Below are positions 35,790 to 45,828 of a DNA stretch of 64,000 nt, piece by piece. The position numbers and the translations under genes are program-made. This DNA comes from Pelobacter seleniigenes DSM 18267 (GTDB taxonomy: Bacteria > Desulfobacterota > Desulfuromonadia > Desulfuromonadales > Geopsychrobacteraceae). Location: assembly GCF_000711225.1 (NCBI RefSeq), contig NZ_JOMG01000001.1, positions 228,855-292,854 of the forward strand, given 5' to 3'. Position 1 is the stretch's first letter, and the number at the start of each line of letters is the position of its first letter. The notes beneath the pieces are model-generated. The model did no database searches. It had not been told where the DNA came from and saw only the letters and a program-made list of their open reading frames with translations.

Positions 35790-38533
35790 ACTGCCTCCAA
35801 TAAATCGGTCACGGTTTTTCTGAGGATATCAACATCAACAGGTTTGGTCAGGAAACCTTTGAAACCTGCTTTTTCAGCTTTTTTAGACGTACTCTCCATG
35901 GCATCGGCGCTGATGGCGACAACCGGAATACTCTGCGTCGCCCGGGTCGTTTTAAGCTGACTGAAGGCTTCAAAGCCATTCATTCCTGCCATGTTTAAAT
36001 CCATTAGAATCAGATCCGGTTTTTCCCGGACAGCTATTTCAAGACCCGTGGCAGCGCAATTTGCCACCAGTAATTCATAGGCCGACATCTCTGCAAAGAC
36101 ACCCTCCATGAACACTGCATTGACAATATTATCTTCAACATAGAGAACCCTCTTGGCAACAGAACCCGATTGAGAAAAACCAGGCCTGCCGCCATCTGTT
36201 GCAGCAGGCGAGGCCACCTCAAGCTGCTGGCCGTCCTTTGCAACGGGTAATACAAACCAGAACGAACTACCTTTCCCGGGCTCACTGGCGAAACCGATAC
36301 TGCCGTTCATCGCTTCAACCAGCTGTTTGGTAATGGTCATCCCGATCCCGGTTCCCTCAATCTCTTCGGGATTCTCCAGGACCCGGGTAAACGGGGTGAA
36401 GATATCCTGCTGCTTTTCCAGCGGGATGCCGATACCGGTATCATTGACAATAAACTTGAGATAGTCATCGTTTTCAGGCTGGGTTTTGATTTCAACCCTG
36501 CCGCCGGGACAATTGTATTTGATGGCATTTGACAGCAGGTTCAGCAGTACCTGCTTCACCCGCGTCAAGTCCGCCTGCAACTGCGGCAGGATCTGGTCGC
36601 CGCAGTAAATCAGCTGCACATCGTACTGCTCGGCCTGGGGACGTGACAGTGCAAGGCAGTCTTCAATCAAAGAACTGGGCTCGACATTTTCGATGGACAT
36701 GGAAAACTGCCCCGATTCAATACGGGCCAGGTCCAGAACCTCGTTGATCAGCTGCAACAGATGCTGTCCGGCGTTATGAATCTGCTCCACCATACCCTGC
36801 TGTTTGTCGTTAAGGCTGTGCTTTTTACTTTTCAGCAGCAATTGGGAAAACCCATTGATGGCATTCAAGGGGGTTCTCAGTTCATGGCTCATATGGGACA
36901 GGAAGACGGACTTGGCGCGATTAGCCTCTTCGGCCTGCTGCCGGGCCAGTTTCAGCTCGGTGACATTTTCCTTGACCGCCACAAAATGAGTAATATCGCC
37001 GTTAAAATTGCGAATCGGGATAACCAGAACGTTTTCAGAATAGATTTCACCATTTTTTTTCTGGTTGATAAATTCACCCTGCCAGATATGTCCTGCGCTG
37101 ATGGTAGTCCAGAGCTGCGCAAAGATCCCCGCCGGATTTAATCCTGAATTGAGAATTTTGGGATTCTGACCAAGAGCTTCACTGATACTGTAACCGGTAA
37201 TTGCAACAAACGCCGGATTGACATATTCGATCCGCCCCGCAGTATCAGTGATCACGACGCTACTCGGGGATTGTTCAACAACCATTTTCAATTTATGCAA
37301 TTCTTCTTCGGCATGTTTGCGTAATGAGATATCGCGCGAGCTGAACAGATACCGAACCTCCTCCGTATCGTTTTTGAATTGCTGAATCGAGGATTCCAAC
37401 ACCCGGTAGCTGCCATTGGCCATCTGCACCCGGTATTCGAAAGGCCCGGTTTGTGCGTATTGCTGTGCCAGCTCGGCAATGGAAATATCTTGCAGATCGT
37501 CCTGACACACCAGTTCGCGGATGTTCCTGCCGACCAGAGCGCCGGGTTCCATGCCAAGGGTTCTATTCACCGCCGAGCTGATTTCAAGAATCGTCCCCTG
37601 CGCGTCGGTAATGGTAATCACATCAGAGATGTTTTCCATGAGGCGGCGATAATGCCGTTCGCTCATCCTCAGCTTGAACCCGGCTAGTTCCCCTTGGGCC
37701 TGCAGCTCCGCCAGGGCGGTGGCGTGTTCCGCGGCCTGGGCTTTAAGTTGATCGTAAACCTGGGTCAGTTCAAGGGCCTGGGCACTGGCCAAGGCCTCAA
37801 GAGAATTCCGGGCCAAAGAACCTTGCCCTTTTGGGGTGCGCTGCCAGCCAAGCAGCGAAAGTAGAATCATAGTGGCAACGATAATACTGAGTTCGACATG
37901 ACTGACCAATTCATTCAAGGACTTGGCGGATTCACGGGTCTGCTTCAAGCGCAGCGACTGCTGCCGGTACAGTCCGGCCAGTTTGCTGGTGAGGTCGTGA
38001 AAAATGGAATCAACACTGCGCAGGTATCGCTGCGCATCGGCAGTTGCGGCGTGCATAGCGGCGACCGACCCGGAGTCCTGAGCTTGAACCAGAGCTCTGG
38101 CCAGGGGCTCAAATTGCTTGATCAGCCCCTGAGTGGCGATTATTTCAGCTTGCAGTTCCAGGCCGGTATGCGGCCTTTGTTCCTGCGTTATTGTACCCGG
38201 AGAGTCTTCTGGGGAATCGACATCGATCATCTCGGCCCAAAAACCGGCGAGGTCCCGGCCCGACTGCTCCAGGCTGCTGACCCGGGCATCGATTTCGACG
38301 CTGGACCGGACCCTGTCGAGCAACTGTAAAGCGAGACTTATGTTAAGAAGTTTATTTTGCAGAGAATGCAACGATTCCAACCGGCTTTGCCCGGTCCGCT
38401 GCTGGTAGTGAAAAAGTTCTTGCCGCTGAGTGGCCAGGCTGTGGCAGGCGGCCAGGGTTATAATCGCGATAAAAACTAAAGCCAGGACAAGAATGTTGTG
38501 CAGACTCATCCGATTTTTGGAGGAATTATTCAT
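35783..38533 (-). CDS. Membrane hybrid histidine kinase (PAS-PAS-HisKA-HATPase-REC)
   Basis: The 916-residue protein has two membrane helices (about 10-30 and 212-230) with a periplasmic helical region between them. Two PAS domains follow (ISDVITITDAQGTILE and SPSSVVITDTAGRIEYVN), then HisKA with LSHMSHELRTPLNAI, HATPase_c (NLLSNAIKYN, DTGIGIP, GTGIGMTI) and a C-terminal receiver (VEDNIVNA, LILMDLNMAGMNG). The signal is unknown. It probably passes phosphate to the HD-GYP regulator whose gene it overlaps. No strong promoter is evident upstream, where 450 bases hold no gene. Confidence 0.87.
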   Translation of the reverse strand: MNNSSKNRMSLHNILVLALVFIAIITLAACHSLATQRQELFHYQQRTGQSRLESLHSLQNKLLNISLALQLLDRVRSSVEIDARVSSLEQSGRDLAGFWAEMIDVDSPEDSPGTITQEQRPHTGLELQAEIIATQGLIKQFEPLARALVQAQDSGSVAAMHAATADAQRYLRSVDSIFHDLTSKLAGLYRQQSLRLKQTRESAKSLNELVSHVELSIIVATMILLSLLGWQRTPKGQGSLARNSLEALASAQALELTQVYDQLKAQAAEHATALAELQAQGELAGFKLRMSERHYRRLMENISDVITITDAQGTILEISSAVNRTLGMEPGALVGRNIRELVCQDDLQDISIAELAQQYAQTGPFEYRVQMANGSYRVLESSIQQFKNDTEEVRYLFSSRDISLRKHAEEELHKLKMVVEQSPSSVVITDTAGRIEYVNPAFVAITGYSISEALGQNPKILNSGLNPAGIFAQLWTTISAGHIWQGEFINQKKNGEIYSENVLVIPIRNFNGDITHFVAVKENVTELKLARQQAEEANRAKSVFLSHMSHELRTPLNAINGFSQLLLKSKKHSLNDKQQGMVEQIHNAGQHLLQLINEVLDLARIESGQFSMSIENVEPSSLIEDCLALSRPQAEQYDVQLIYCGDQILPQLQADLTRVKQVLLNLLSNAIKYNCPGGRVEIKTQPENDDYLKFIVNDTGIGIPLEKQQDIFTPFTRVLENPEEIEGTGIGMTITKQLVEAMNGSIGFASEPGKGSSFWFVLPVAKDGQQLEVASPAATDGGRPGFSQSGSVAKRVLYVEDNIVNAVFMEGVFAEMSAYELLVANCAATGLEIAVREKPDLILMDLNMAGMNGFEAFSQLKTTRATQSIPVVAISADAMESTSKKAEKAGFKGFLTKPVDVDILRKTVTDLLEAVC

Positions 38534-38980
38534 CAGGGAATCAATCCGAAAAACGGTTCGGCCGGAAAATTATCGGACATTTCAATTAGCGAGTTGCCAT
38601 CCGGAAACTCCGCAGGACAACGGCTAAGTTTTCAGATTGGAAACGAGAAATTTTCCGTTGTGGCAAGGAAATCAAGGGGTTGCGCGAAGGCGTAGTCCTT
38701 TACGCCGCACGAGAAACCCACAGATTGACACCGCCACAGCGGAAAAGGGCCATTTCCGGATGAAAACTAGCTAAATAACCTGTTGTGAACAGACACAGTC
38801 GCTCCGGGAGCGATCACCGACCTCAATAGTTAGCCTATTCAAATAAACAATACTATTAGCAGTAATTTATTACAACTCTTAAATTTTCATTACAACAGCG
38901 ACAAACGCAGTCACAACAAAGTTTCCATGTAAAACGAAACAGACAGATGAACAACTGCCGAGGGACCATCGATAAAAAAA
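38534..38980. other. Gene-free spacer upstream of the hybrid kinase
   Basis: I see no protein or RNA gene. Two small perfect hairpins are present: GGCGTA-GTCCTT-TACGCC (about 38688-38705) and TCGCTC-CGG-GAGCGA (about 38799-38813). They could belong to the kinase leader on the minus strand, but no riboswitch class is recognised. Confidence 0.4.
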
Positions 38981-39020
38981 GGCGGCAAAGCTCCCAAAGG
39001 AATTCTGCCGCCTTTATTTC
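38971..39020. terminator. Terminator of the rpsF-rplI operon
   Basis: GGCGGCA (38981-38987) pairs with TGCCGCC (39006-39012) with further pairing inside the loop. On the minus strand seven Ts follow (38980-38974), about 30 bases past the rplI stop. Confidence 0.85.
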
Positions 39021-39045
39021 AACTGAATAACCGCTTAAAAAACGA

Positions 39046-39501
39046 TTATTCTTCTTCTTTGTTAACCACCACTTTGAGCTCTGCAACCACTCCGGCGTCA
39101 AGTTTGACTGAAATTGTATGCTCACCAAGGGATTTTACCGGTTCGCTCAACTGAATTTTTTTACGGTCAATGTCGATACCGGCAGCATTCAATTTGGCCT
39201 CGATATCCATCGAAGTCACGGAACCGAAAAGCTTTCCTTCTTCACTGGCGCGCTGAGTAAACTCGCAGGTCACTTTTTCGATGCGGGCTTTGACAGCTTC
39301 GGCATCCTTGGTGACTTTTTCAAGCTTCCGAGCCAGTTGGCGTTTTTGATGCTCCAGTTCCTTGACATTGCGGTCATCAGCAATACTGGCAAATCCCTGG
39401 GGGACAAGGTAATTACGGGCATAGCCGACCTTGACGCTGACGACATCGCCGATCGTTCCCAGACCATCGACATTTTCTCTTAAAATAACATTGGTATTCA
39501 T
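39046..39501 (-). CDS. rplI: Ribosomal protein bL9
   Basis: The 151-residue protein shows the bL9 N-terminal domain (MNTNVILRENVDGLGTIGD, VKVGYARNYLVPQGFA), a long connecting helix and the C-terminal domain. It binds 23S rRNA near the L1 stalk. GGAGGAGATAG precedes the ATG. It is the last gene of the rpsF-rpsR-DUF2232-rplI unit. Confidence 0.96.
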   Translation of the reverse strand: MNTNVILRENVDGLGTIGDVVSVKVGYARNYLVPQGFASIADDRNVKELEHQKRQLARKLEKVTKDAEAVKARIEKVTCEFTQRASEEGKLFGSVTSMDIEAKLNAAGIDIDRKKIQLSEPVKSLGEHTISVKLDAGVVAELKVVVNKEEE

Positions 39502-39527
39502 CTATCTCCTCCGTATCGGATCGAGTT

Positions 39528-40457
39528 TCAAATTTGTTTTTGCCTGGGCCGGCGAAAATCGATCCAAAGATCGAAGACCCCGACGCTGGTGACAATCACT
39601 GGCAACGGGTTAAATATCAGCAGCAGCAGATAAATAACCCCTTTAACCGGTGAGGGATACTTTTTCCGTTGTAAAAAATGATGAACAACGGCCATCCCTT
39701 GAAAAAAGTACAACGGCAAAACCACCACCAGCAGGTTCCAACCGACCACAGACAACCCGGCCAACGGAACCAACTGGAGAAAGCCCCCTGCGATCAGAAC
39801 CCAGATCAACGGTGCAGGCAAACGCCAGCGCGCAAATGATGGGCCCACAATCTGCTCTTTGCTCTGTTTGAAGCGCTGCAAAAAAACCATGGTCAGCGCC
39901 TGGACACCAAACAGCACCGCCAGATAAAGACCGTAAAAGCTTCGGCTGATAAAACCAGCCATGCTCTCGACGGCCGCCTTCATATCCTGAAGTTGGCTGC
40001 CGTTAAAGCCAGCGTCACGATAAACCTGCATGGCCTGATCAACTTCGGAACGGACCATCTGGTCGACAAGCGTCGCCATATTGAGATCCTGAGCGACAAC
40101 CGTTCCGATCATCATCACGGCAGTTACCACGGCTGCGCCCAGCGTGGCGTAAAAAACAGCCCGATCCCAGGGAATGCGACGCAACAGGCAGTACGGTAAC
40201 AGCAAAGAGCCAACCCCGAATAACCCGAGGTAGGCCATCAGGGTATAGGTCGTGGTCAGTTGCGCCAGAATCAGGCAGACCACCGTGACCACAACCATAC
40301 CACTGCGAATTCCAAACCGTAGCGTGAGATAAGCAGCAGGCAGTGCACTGAAAAGGTTCAGAAAAGCCCCCATCGGTCCAAGCCAACTGACCCCCAGCAG
40401 GCAAAACAGGGTGATTCCGATACCAATTGCGGTAAATAAAACTGCCTGTGCTTTCAT
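39528..40457 (-). CDS. DUF2232 (YybS-like) membrane protein
   Basis: The 309-residue protein has about eight membrane segments and ends in a cationic tail. Proteins of the DUF2232/YybS type commonly sit between rpsR and rplI, as here, in Gram-positive and deltaproteobacterial genomes; the function is unknown. It is 26 bases from rplI and 24 from rpsR, so it is transcribed with the ribosomal genes. The assignment rests on membrane topology plus position. Confidence 0.8.
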   Translation of the reverse strand: MKAQAVLFTAIGIGITLFCLLGVSWLGPMGAFLNLFSALPAAYLTLRFGIRSGMVVVTVVCLILAQLTTTYTLMAYLGLFGVGSLLLPYCLLRRIPWDRAVFYATLGAAVVTAVMMIGTVVAQDLNMATLVDQMVRSEVDQAMQVYRDAGFNGSQLQDMKAAVESMAGFISRSFYGLYLAVLFGVQALTMVFLQRFKQSKEQIVGPSFARWRLPAPLIWVLIAGGFLQLVPLAGLSVVGWNLLVVVLPLYFFQGMAVVHHFLQRKKYPSPVKGVIYLLLLIFNPLPVIVTSVGVFDLWIDFRRPRQKQI

Positions 40458-40481
40458 CTCTTCGCTATTGAAACCACAAAT

Positions 40482-40757
40482 TTACAGGGAATGCGACGCG
40501 GTATAAGGCAACAGCGCAATTTGCCGGGCGTTTTTAATCGCTTCTGCGATCTGCCGCTGATGTGCTGCACAGGTACCGGAAATCCGCCGCGGAACAATCT
40601 TGCCCCGTTCCGTCAGATAATAGCGCAGGTTGTCGATATCCTTGTAATTGATCTTCTGATTTTTATCAGCACAGTAACGACAAATTTTACGCCGGCCAAA
40701 ACGACGACGGGGTGCCGCAGATGACGCTGAAGGACGACCTGAATTTTCATATGCCAT
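40482..40757 (-). CDS. rpsR: Ribosomal protein bS18
   Basis: The 91-residue protein has the bS18 core ([31 protein letters not shown]). It is the zinc-binding type, with CRYC near residues 26-29 and a third cysteine in SGTC. It pairs with bS6 in the 30S platform. A good AGGAGATAATTACC site precedes the ATG. Confidence 0.96.
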   Translation of the reverse strand: MAYENSGRPSASSAAPRRRFGRRKICRYCADKNQKINYKDIDNLRYYLTERGKIVPRRISGTCAAHQRQIAEAIKNARQIALLPYTASHSL

Positions 40758-40784
40758 GGTAATTATCTCCTGATTGTTATGTAG

Positions 40785-41153
40785 TTATTCTTCTTCATCC
40801 GCGATTTCGTCATCGTCATCCTCGACCCGGGCAGAAGCCTCGGTAGAAGGCTCGGCACTGGCGAAATCCCCTTCGATCTTAACGGTCAAAAAGCGCAGGA
40901 TATTTTCGTCCAGACGCAAGCGCCGCTCATATTCGGCAATGACCTCCGGCTCAGCGGAAAAAAGAACCTGAACATAACAGCCACGTTCAACTTTTTTGAT
41001 GGGATACGCCAATTTACGGACGCCCCAGTTATCCAGCTTATAGATTTCAGCCGCTTGATCGGTCAAAATCGTCTGGAATTTTTCCACCACGGCTGTCAGG
41101 CCATCGCCGACAATATCCGGGTGAATGATATAGAGTGATTCATAGTTTCTCAT
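40785..41153 (-). CDS. rpsF: Ribosomal protein bS6
   Basis: The 122-residue protein starts with MRNYESLYIIHPD, has KLAYPIKKVERGCYV in the middle, and ends in an acidic tail (EDDDDEIADEEE), all typical of bS6. The ATG at 41153 has GAGGAG eight bases upstream; the longer frame to 41201 is not used. It opens the operon and is preceded by a structured leader. Confidence 0.95.
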   Translation of the reverse strand: MRNYESLYIIHPDIVGDGLTAVVEKFQTILTDQAAEIYKLDNWGVRKLAYPIKKVERGCYVQVLFSAEPEVIAEYERRLRLDENILRFLTVKIEGDFASAEPSTEASARVEDDDDEIADEEE

Positions 41154-41178
41154 CTGTGATTCTCCTCGTGGGTATGCA

Positions 41179-41235
41179 GCCCCGAATCCGTTCCGGAGCA
41201 AGGACGATACATCTGGAATCCCATCGATTCCAGAT
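41179..41235 (-). promoter_or_regulatory. Structured rpsF leader, candidate bS6:bS18 autoregulatory site
   Basis: On the minus strand two hairpins precede rpsF. The first is a perfect 10-base-pair stem (41235-41226 with 41220-41211) with a five-base loop. The second is a GCTCCG/CGGGGC stem (41199-41194 with 41184-41179) with the loop GAACGGATT. The bS6:bS18 pair is known to bind its own leader in many bacteria; whether these match that motif needs covariance scoring. Confidence 0.4.
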
Positions 41236-41345
41236 CAAACCAAAGTTTCTAGCATAAGAGTTAAATTGTTTCAAGCTTTTTAGCAGCTTTTTAAAACTGT
41301 GCCGACCGACCGGAAAGAAGCATGCTAAGGGTACTTTCAAAAGGC

Positions 41346-42440
41346 TCAGACGTTGAACCGGAAATGCATAATATCCCCATCAATGACTCGGTAATCTTTC
41401 CCTTCCAAACGCAGCAGGCCTTTCTCCTTGGCGCCCGACTCACCACCGGACTTGAGATAATCCTCGTAAGCAGTCACTTCAGCGCGAATGAAACCTTTTT
41501 CGAAATCGCTGTGGATCACACCGGCAGCCTGGGGGGCCAGCGCCCCATCGGGAATGGTCCATGCTCGAACCTCTTTCACCCCGGCGGTGAAATAGGTAAT
41601 CAGACCGAGAAGTTTATAACCGGCATGGATCATCCGGTCGAGTCCTGATTCATCCAACCCAAGCTCCTGCAAAAATTCAAGCTTTTCCTCATTGTCGAGT
41701 TCGGCGATTTCCGCTTCGATCTTGCCACAGATGGTGACCATTTCCGCCCCCTCGGCAACAGCGTGGGCACGAACCTTGTCAACAAAGGGATGCTCTCCGG
41801 CCAAGTCGTCTTCAGCGACATTGGCAACGTAGAGCACCGGCTTGATGGTGATCAGGTGCAGATCGGAAATGGCCTTGCGCTCCTCAGGCTCCAGCTGAAC
41901 GGCACGCGCCGGCAGCCCTTCATTCAGTGCGGCAGCGATTTTTTCCAGCACTTCCAATTCGGCCTGGAGCTTCTTATCACCGCTTTTGGCCTGTTTTTTC
42001 CCGCGCAGGATGCGTTTGTCGACGGTATCAAGATCAGCCAGATTAAGTTCGGTCTGAATGACCTCAATATCGCGCAACGGGTCCACGGAGCCGTCCACAT
42101 GCACAACATTGTCATCATTGAAGCAACGTACAATGTGGGCAATGGCATCGACTTGGCGGATGTGGCCGAGGAACTGGTTTCCCAACCCCTCCCCCTTGCT
42201 GGCTCCCCGAACCAGACCGGCGATATCGACAAATTCCATGCTGGTCGGCAAGATCTGCTGAGGATGCACAATCTCGGCAAGCCGATTAAGGCGCTCGTCA
42301 GGCACGGCCACCACGCCGACATTCGGCTCGATGGTACAAAACGGGTAGTTGGCCGATTCCGCGCCTGCCGAAGTAATAGCATTGAAAATTGTCGATTTCC
42401 CTACATTCGGCAGGCCGACGATTCCACATTTGAAGCCCAT
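41346..42440 (-). CDS. ychF: Obg-like ATPase YchF
   Basis: The 364-residue protein has the P-loop GLPNVGKST, the switch-region [20 protein letters not shown], and the adenine-selecting NVAEDDL in place of NKxD. It ends with the TGS-like domain ([44 protein letters not shown]). YchF binds ribosomes and is redox-sensitive. It follows hppA, with a strong terminator only about 20 bases before its start codon, and its ribosome site (AAAGGACGTTT) lies just past that terminator. Confidence 0.95.
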   Translation of the reverse strand: MGFKCGIVGLPNVGKSTIFNAITSAGAESANYPFCTIEPNVGVVAVPDERLNRLAEIVHPQQILPTSMEFVDIAGLVRGASKGEGLGNQFLGHIRQVDAIAHIVRCFNDDNVVHVDGSVDPLRDIEVIQTELNLADLDTVDKRILRGKKQAKSGDKKLQAELEVLEKIAAALNEGLPARAVQLEPEERKAISDLHLITIKPVLYVANVAEDDLAGEHPFVDKVRAHAVAEGAEMVTICGKIEAEIAELDNEEKLEFLQELGLDESGLDRMIHAGYKLLGLITYFTAGVKEVRAWTIPDGALAPQAAGVIHSDFEKGFIRAEVTAYEDYLKSGGESGAKEKGLLRLEGKDYRVIDGDIMHFRFNV

Positions 42441-42451
42441 AAACGTCCTTT

Positions 42452-42492
42452 AAAAAGACCGATAGCCGGGGCAACTGCGCCCCGGCTATCGG
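42452..42492 (-). terminator. Strong terminator between hppA and ychF
   Basis: A perfect 14-base-pair stem (42459-42472 with 42479-42492) with a six-base loop is followed on the minus strand by TCTTTTTAAAGG. It should end most hppA transcripts just before ychF. Confidence 0.85.
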
Positions 42493-42517
42493 AAACAGAA
42501 GATGTCAGTCGCGCCGA

Positions 42518-44533
42518 TCAGACAAGGAGCGGTGCGATGACCAAAGAGACAACACTCATCAATTTGATCAGGATATTCATTGCCGGACCGGAAGTATCCT
42601 TGAAGGGGTCGCCGACGGTATCGCCGATAACCGCAGCGGCATGTGCTTCGCCACCCTTGCTTTCGCCTTCCAATTGGCCACTTTCGATGTATTTTTTAGC
42701 GTTGTCCCAAGCACCGCCACCGTTGGACATCATCAGCGCTAACAGGACCCCGGCCAGAGTTGCACCGGCCAGCATTCCGCCCAGAGCTTCTTTCCCAAGC
42801 AGGAAGCCGATCAGCACCGGAGCGACGACGGCAACCACACCCGGCAAGACCATCTCCCGCAGGGCAGCTTTGGCCGAAATATCGATACATTTCTGGGAAT
42901 CCGGCTTGACGCCTTCTTTACCTTCCAGTAATCCTGGAGTTTCCCGGAACTGGCGGCGGATCTCATCAACCATGGCACCGGCGGCACGGCCGACGCTGGT
43001 CATGGTCAGCGCACCGATAAAGAACGGCAGCGCACCACCGATGAGCAGACCGATGACAACCATGGGGTTGATCAGGTTGATCGAGTCAAGACCGACAGTG
43101 GTCGCATAAGCGGAGAACAGCGCCAGGGCAGTCAGGGCAGCGGAACCGATGGCAAAACCTTTGCCGATCGCTGCAGTCGTATTGCCAATCGCATCCAAGC
43201 CGTCGGTAATTTTACGGACATCCGGACCAAGCCCGGCCATTTCCGAGATACCACCGGCATTATCGGCGATGGGACCATAGGCATCAACAGTCATGGTGAC
43301 GCCAACAGTAGCCAGCATCCCGACGGCAGCGATGCCGATTCCGTAAAGGCCGGCAAAGTAGTTCGCCACAAAGATACCAATGGCGATGATGATGATCGGC
43401 AGAGCGGTCGATTCAAGACCGACAGCCAGGCCATGAATAATATTGGTCGCGGGACCCGTTTTACTGGCATTAGCAATCCGGGCAACCGGTGCATGGGCAG
43501 TGTAGTATTCAGTGACCTGCCCGATGGCGATACCGGCCAGGGTTCCGGCGAGAATTGCCCAGAAGATTCCGTTATCCAGATGAGCAAAGCGGATATAAAT
43601 AAAAGCAGCCACCAGGAAGCCGGCAGCGGCAACAAAGGTGGTGTAATGCAAAGCCTTGGCCGGGTCCATGCTTTTGAGCAGCTTCATGGAAGCGATCCCG
43701 AGCAGGGAGAAGACCAGCCCGACCATGGCCAGAGCCAGAGGCAAAAGCATGGCATTGGCCTGGACAGCGGCACCGACGCCCAGTTTGCCAAGCAACTCGG
43801 GGCCTGCCGCAGCAGCGATAGCAATAGTGGCAATAATGGAACCGACATAAGATTCAAAGATATCAGCACCCATCCCGGCGGTATCACCAACGCAGTCGCC
43901 GACATTGTCGGCAATAACACCCGGGTTACGCGGGTCATCTTCCGGAATCCCGGCTTCGACCTTACCAACCAGGTCAGCGCCAACATCAGCCGCTTTGGTA
44001 TAGATACCGCCACCGACCCGGGCAAACAGGGCGATAGAAGAGGCCCCCATGGCAAAACCGTTGATATATTTGGCAGTCTCCGGGTCTCCACCGAAGAAGA
44101 TGAAAGCAACGCCAACCCCGACCAAGCCCAGCGAAGCGACGGCCAGCCCCATAACAGCACCGCCGTTAAAGGAAACTTCCAGCGCCTTGGCCTGACCATG
44201 GGCACGAGCAGCTTCAGAGGTCCGCACGTTGGCACGGGTTGCAGCTTTCATGCCGATGAAACCGCAGGTCATTGAACAAATGGCGCCACCCACAAAGGCC
44301 AGAGCGGTTTGCAAATTCATGGCAATGGCGATCAGAGCGAACACCAAGACAATGAAAATGGCCAGGACGCGATATTCACGGCCCAGGAACGCCATAGCAC
44401 CAGCATGGATATCATCAGAAATCTCATGCATTTTCTCATTACCGACCGGCTGTGCCTTGACAATGTTGTAAAGCACAAGCGCGATCACAAATCCGACCAC
44501 CCCAAAGATAGGAGCCCACATTTGCAGTTGCAT
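42518..44533 (-). CDS. hppA: K+-dependent membrane pyrophosphatase (ion pump)
   Basis: The 671-residue protein has about 16 membrane segments. It carries the catalytic motif [11 protein letters not shown] followed by [19 protein letters not shown], and a C-terminal [12 protein letters not shown] block. In the segment [10 protein letters not shown] the residue after TT is Ala and not Lys, which marks the potassium-dependent class. It pumps Na+ or H+ out at the cost of pyrophosphate; the ion is not decided from sequence. It sits between pth and ychF, which are neighbours in related genomes. Confidence 0.93.
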   Translation of the reverse strand: MQLQMWAPIFGVVGFVIALVLYNIVKAQPVGNEKMHEISDDIHAGAMAFLGREYRVLAIFIVLVFALIAIAMNLQTALAFVGGAICSMTCGFIGMKAATRANVRTSEAARAHGQAKALEVSFNGGAVMGLAVASLGLVGVGVAFIFFGGDPETAKYINGFAMGASSIALFARVGGGIYTKAADVGADLVGKVEAGIPEDDPRNPGVIADNVGDCVGDTAGMGADIFESYVGSIIATIAIAAAAGPELLGKLGVGAAVQANAMLLPLALAMVGLVFSLLGIASMKLLKSMDPAKALHYTTFVAAAGFLVAAFIYIRFAHLDNGIFWAILAGTLAGIAIGQVTEYYTAHAPVARIANASKTGPATNIIHGLAVGLESTALPIIIIAIGIFVANYFAGLYGIGIAAVGMLATVGVTMTVDAYGPIADNAGGISEMAGLGPDVRKITDGLDAIGNTTAAIGKGFAIGSAALTALALFSAYATTVGLDSINLINPMVVIGLLIGGALPFFIGALTMTSVGRAAGAMVDEIRRQFRETPGLLEGKEGVKPDSQKCIDISAKAALREMVLPGVVAVVAPVLIGFLLGKEALGGMLAGATLAGVLLALMMSNGGGAWDNAKKYIESGQLEGESKGGEAHAAAVIGDTVGDPFKDTSGPAMNILIKLMSVVSLVIAPLLV

Positions 44534-44568
44534 CTGTTCCCTGCCTCTCTGTCTGTTTGTGTTGAAAG

Positions 44569-45141
44569 TTAGTCGATCAGGCTAAAGCCATTAAATATAT
44601 TCATCGCCTCCAAAACCCCAGCGGCGATAATCTTTTCTACCGCATCGGCCCCGGCATCCAGAAGCTGGGGCAAATGTTTTTGTTCCAGAGCATTAAAATT
44701 GCCGAGGACATGACCGGTCACATCACCGAATTCGGGTCGGCCGATCCCGACGCGCAGCCGGATAAAATCTTTGCGGCCAAGAATCGCCAGGATATCGCGA
44801 ATACCATTGTGGCCACCATGACCGCCCTCCTGCTTGATTCTCAGTCGCCCGAAAGGAAGATCCAGGTCATCGTAAATGACAATCAAATCCCCCGGCACGA
44901 CACCGAGGGATTGATAGGCAGCATTCACACTGGATCCGCTATTGTTCATGAATTCCTGAGGCAACAGAATTGTGGTTTGTTTACCAGCTACGGTTCCGAC
45001 TCCATAACGCCCCTGGTAGCCTTTTTTTTTCAAGGCCACCCGATGTCTCTGCGCAACCGTTTCAGCCACCATAAAGCCAACGTTATGGCGCGTCGCCTCA
45101 TACTTTGCACCGGGGTTTCCCAGCCCGACCAGTAATTTCAC
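44569..45141 (-). CDS. pth: Peptidyl-tRNA hydrolase
   Basis: The 190-residue enzyme frees tRNA from dropped-off peptides. Motifs are [23 protein letters not shown] with the catalytic His20, the Asn-bearing FMNNSG, and [14 protein letters not shown] with the Asp. It starts 23 bases after rplY and is in the same transcript. Confidence 0.96.
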   Translation of the reverse strand: MKLLVGLGNPGAKYEATRHNVGFMVAETVAQRHRVALKKKGYQGRYGVGTVAGKQTTILLPQEFMNNSGSSVNAAYQSLGVVPGDLIVIYDDLDLPFGRLRIKQEGGHGGHNGIRDILAILGRKDFIRLRVGIGRPEFGDVTGHVLGNFNALEQKHLPQLLDAGADAVEKIIAAGVLEAMNIFNGFSLID

Positions 45142-45164
45142 TTCAATCCCGAAAATCAGCTCGC

Positions 45165-45776
45165 TTATTCAGCGGCACCTTCTTCCTCTTCAGAACTGTC
45201 AGCATCGTCCGCGGCCTTATGACCGACAACAGTCACGACCGTGAAATTGACATCAAAGACCAATTCCACATTTTCAGGAGCCTTGACTTCCTCGATGTGA
45301 ATCGTATCACCGATTTCCAGGGCGGAAACATTGATTTCAAGAGCCTGAGGCACGTCGCCCGGCAAACAGCTGACTTCAAGTTCATGACGAATCAGTTGCA
45401 GCGAGCCACCCATTTTTTGTCCAGCAGCAGTCCCGACGATATGAACCGGAACCATAAAGGTGGACTTTTCCTGGAGGTTGATCACATGGAAATCAGCACA
45501 GATCATCTCCCGCCGCAACGGATGGAGATCGGCCTCTTTCAGAACCACGACCTTGCCTTCAAGACCATTAGCCCCTCTCAGCGTGAGCAGAGTATTCCAA
45601 CCAGCTTCACCGGCAATCGCGTCTTCGAGCTGACGGGGGTCGACCACGATATTTTTGGGCTCCAGACCTTTGCCATAAACCACCGCCGGGATTTTACCTG
45701 CTGCCCGTAGTTTTCGTGCAACGCCTTTACCAGTTTTCTCTCTTAACTCAACATTCAATTCAGCTTCTGGTGCCAT
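45165..45776 (-). CDS. rplY: Ribosomal protein bL25 (Ctc/TL5 form)
   Basis: The 203-residue protein combines the 5S-rRNA-binding L25 domain (about 1-95; LREKTGKGVARKLRAAGKIPAVVYG) with the C-terminal TL5/Ctc domain and an acidic tail (DSSEEEEGAAE). It stabilises 5S rRNA in the large subunit. It lies between prs and pth. Confidence 0.94.
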   Translation of the reverse strand: MAPEAELNVELREKTGKGVARKLRAAGKIPAVVYGKGLEPKNIVVDPRQLEDAIAGEAGWNTLLTLRGANGLEGKVVVLKEADLHPLRREMICADFHVINLQEKSTFMVPVHIVGTAAGQKMGGSLQLIRHELEVSCLPGDVPQALEINVSALEIGDTIHIEEVKAPENVELVFDVNFTVVTVVGHKAADDADSSEEEEGAAE

Positions 45777-45828
45777 CTATTTTTCCTCCATCAATGGGTA
45801 TTTAAAAATCGGCTATTAATTTATTCTG

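Noticed and set aside
38534..38980. A cyclic-di-GMP (GEMM) riboswitch before the hybrid kinase
   Set aside because: The conserved GEMM core sequences are not present on either strand; only two short hairpins are seen.
41763..43109. A 448-codon open frame on the plus strand across ychF and hppA
   Set aside because: It crosses two real genes and a terminator on the opposite strand, lacks a ribosome site and has low-complexity, shadow-like composition.
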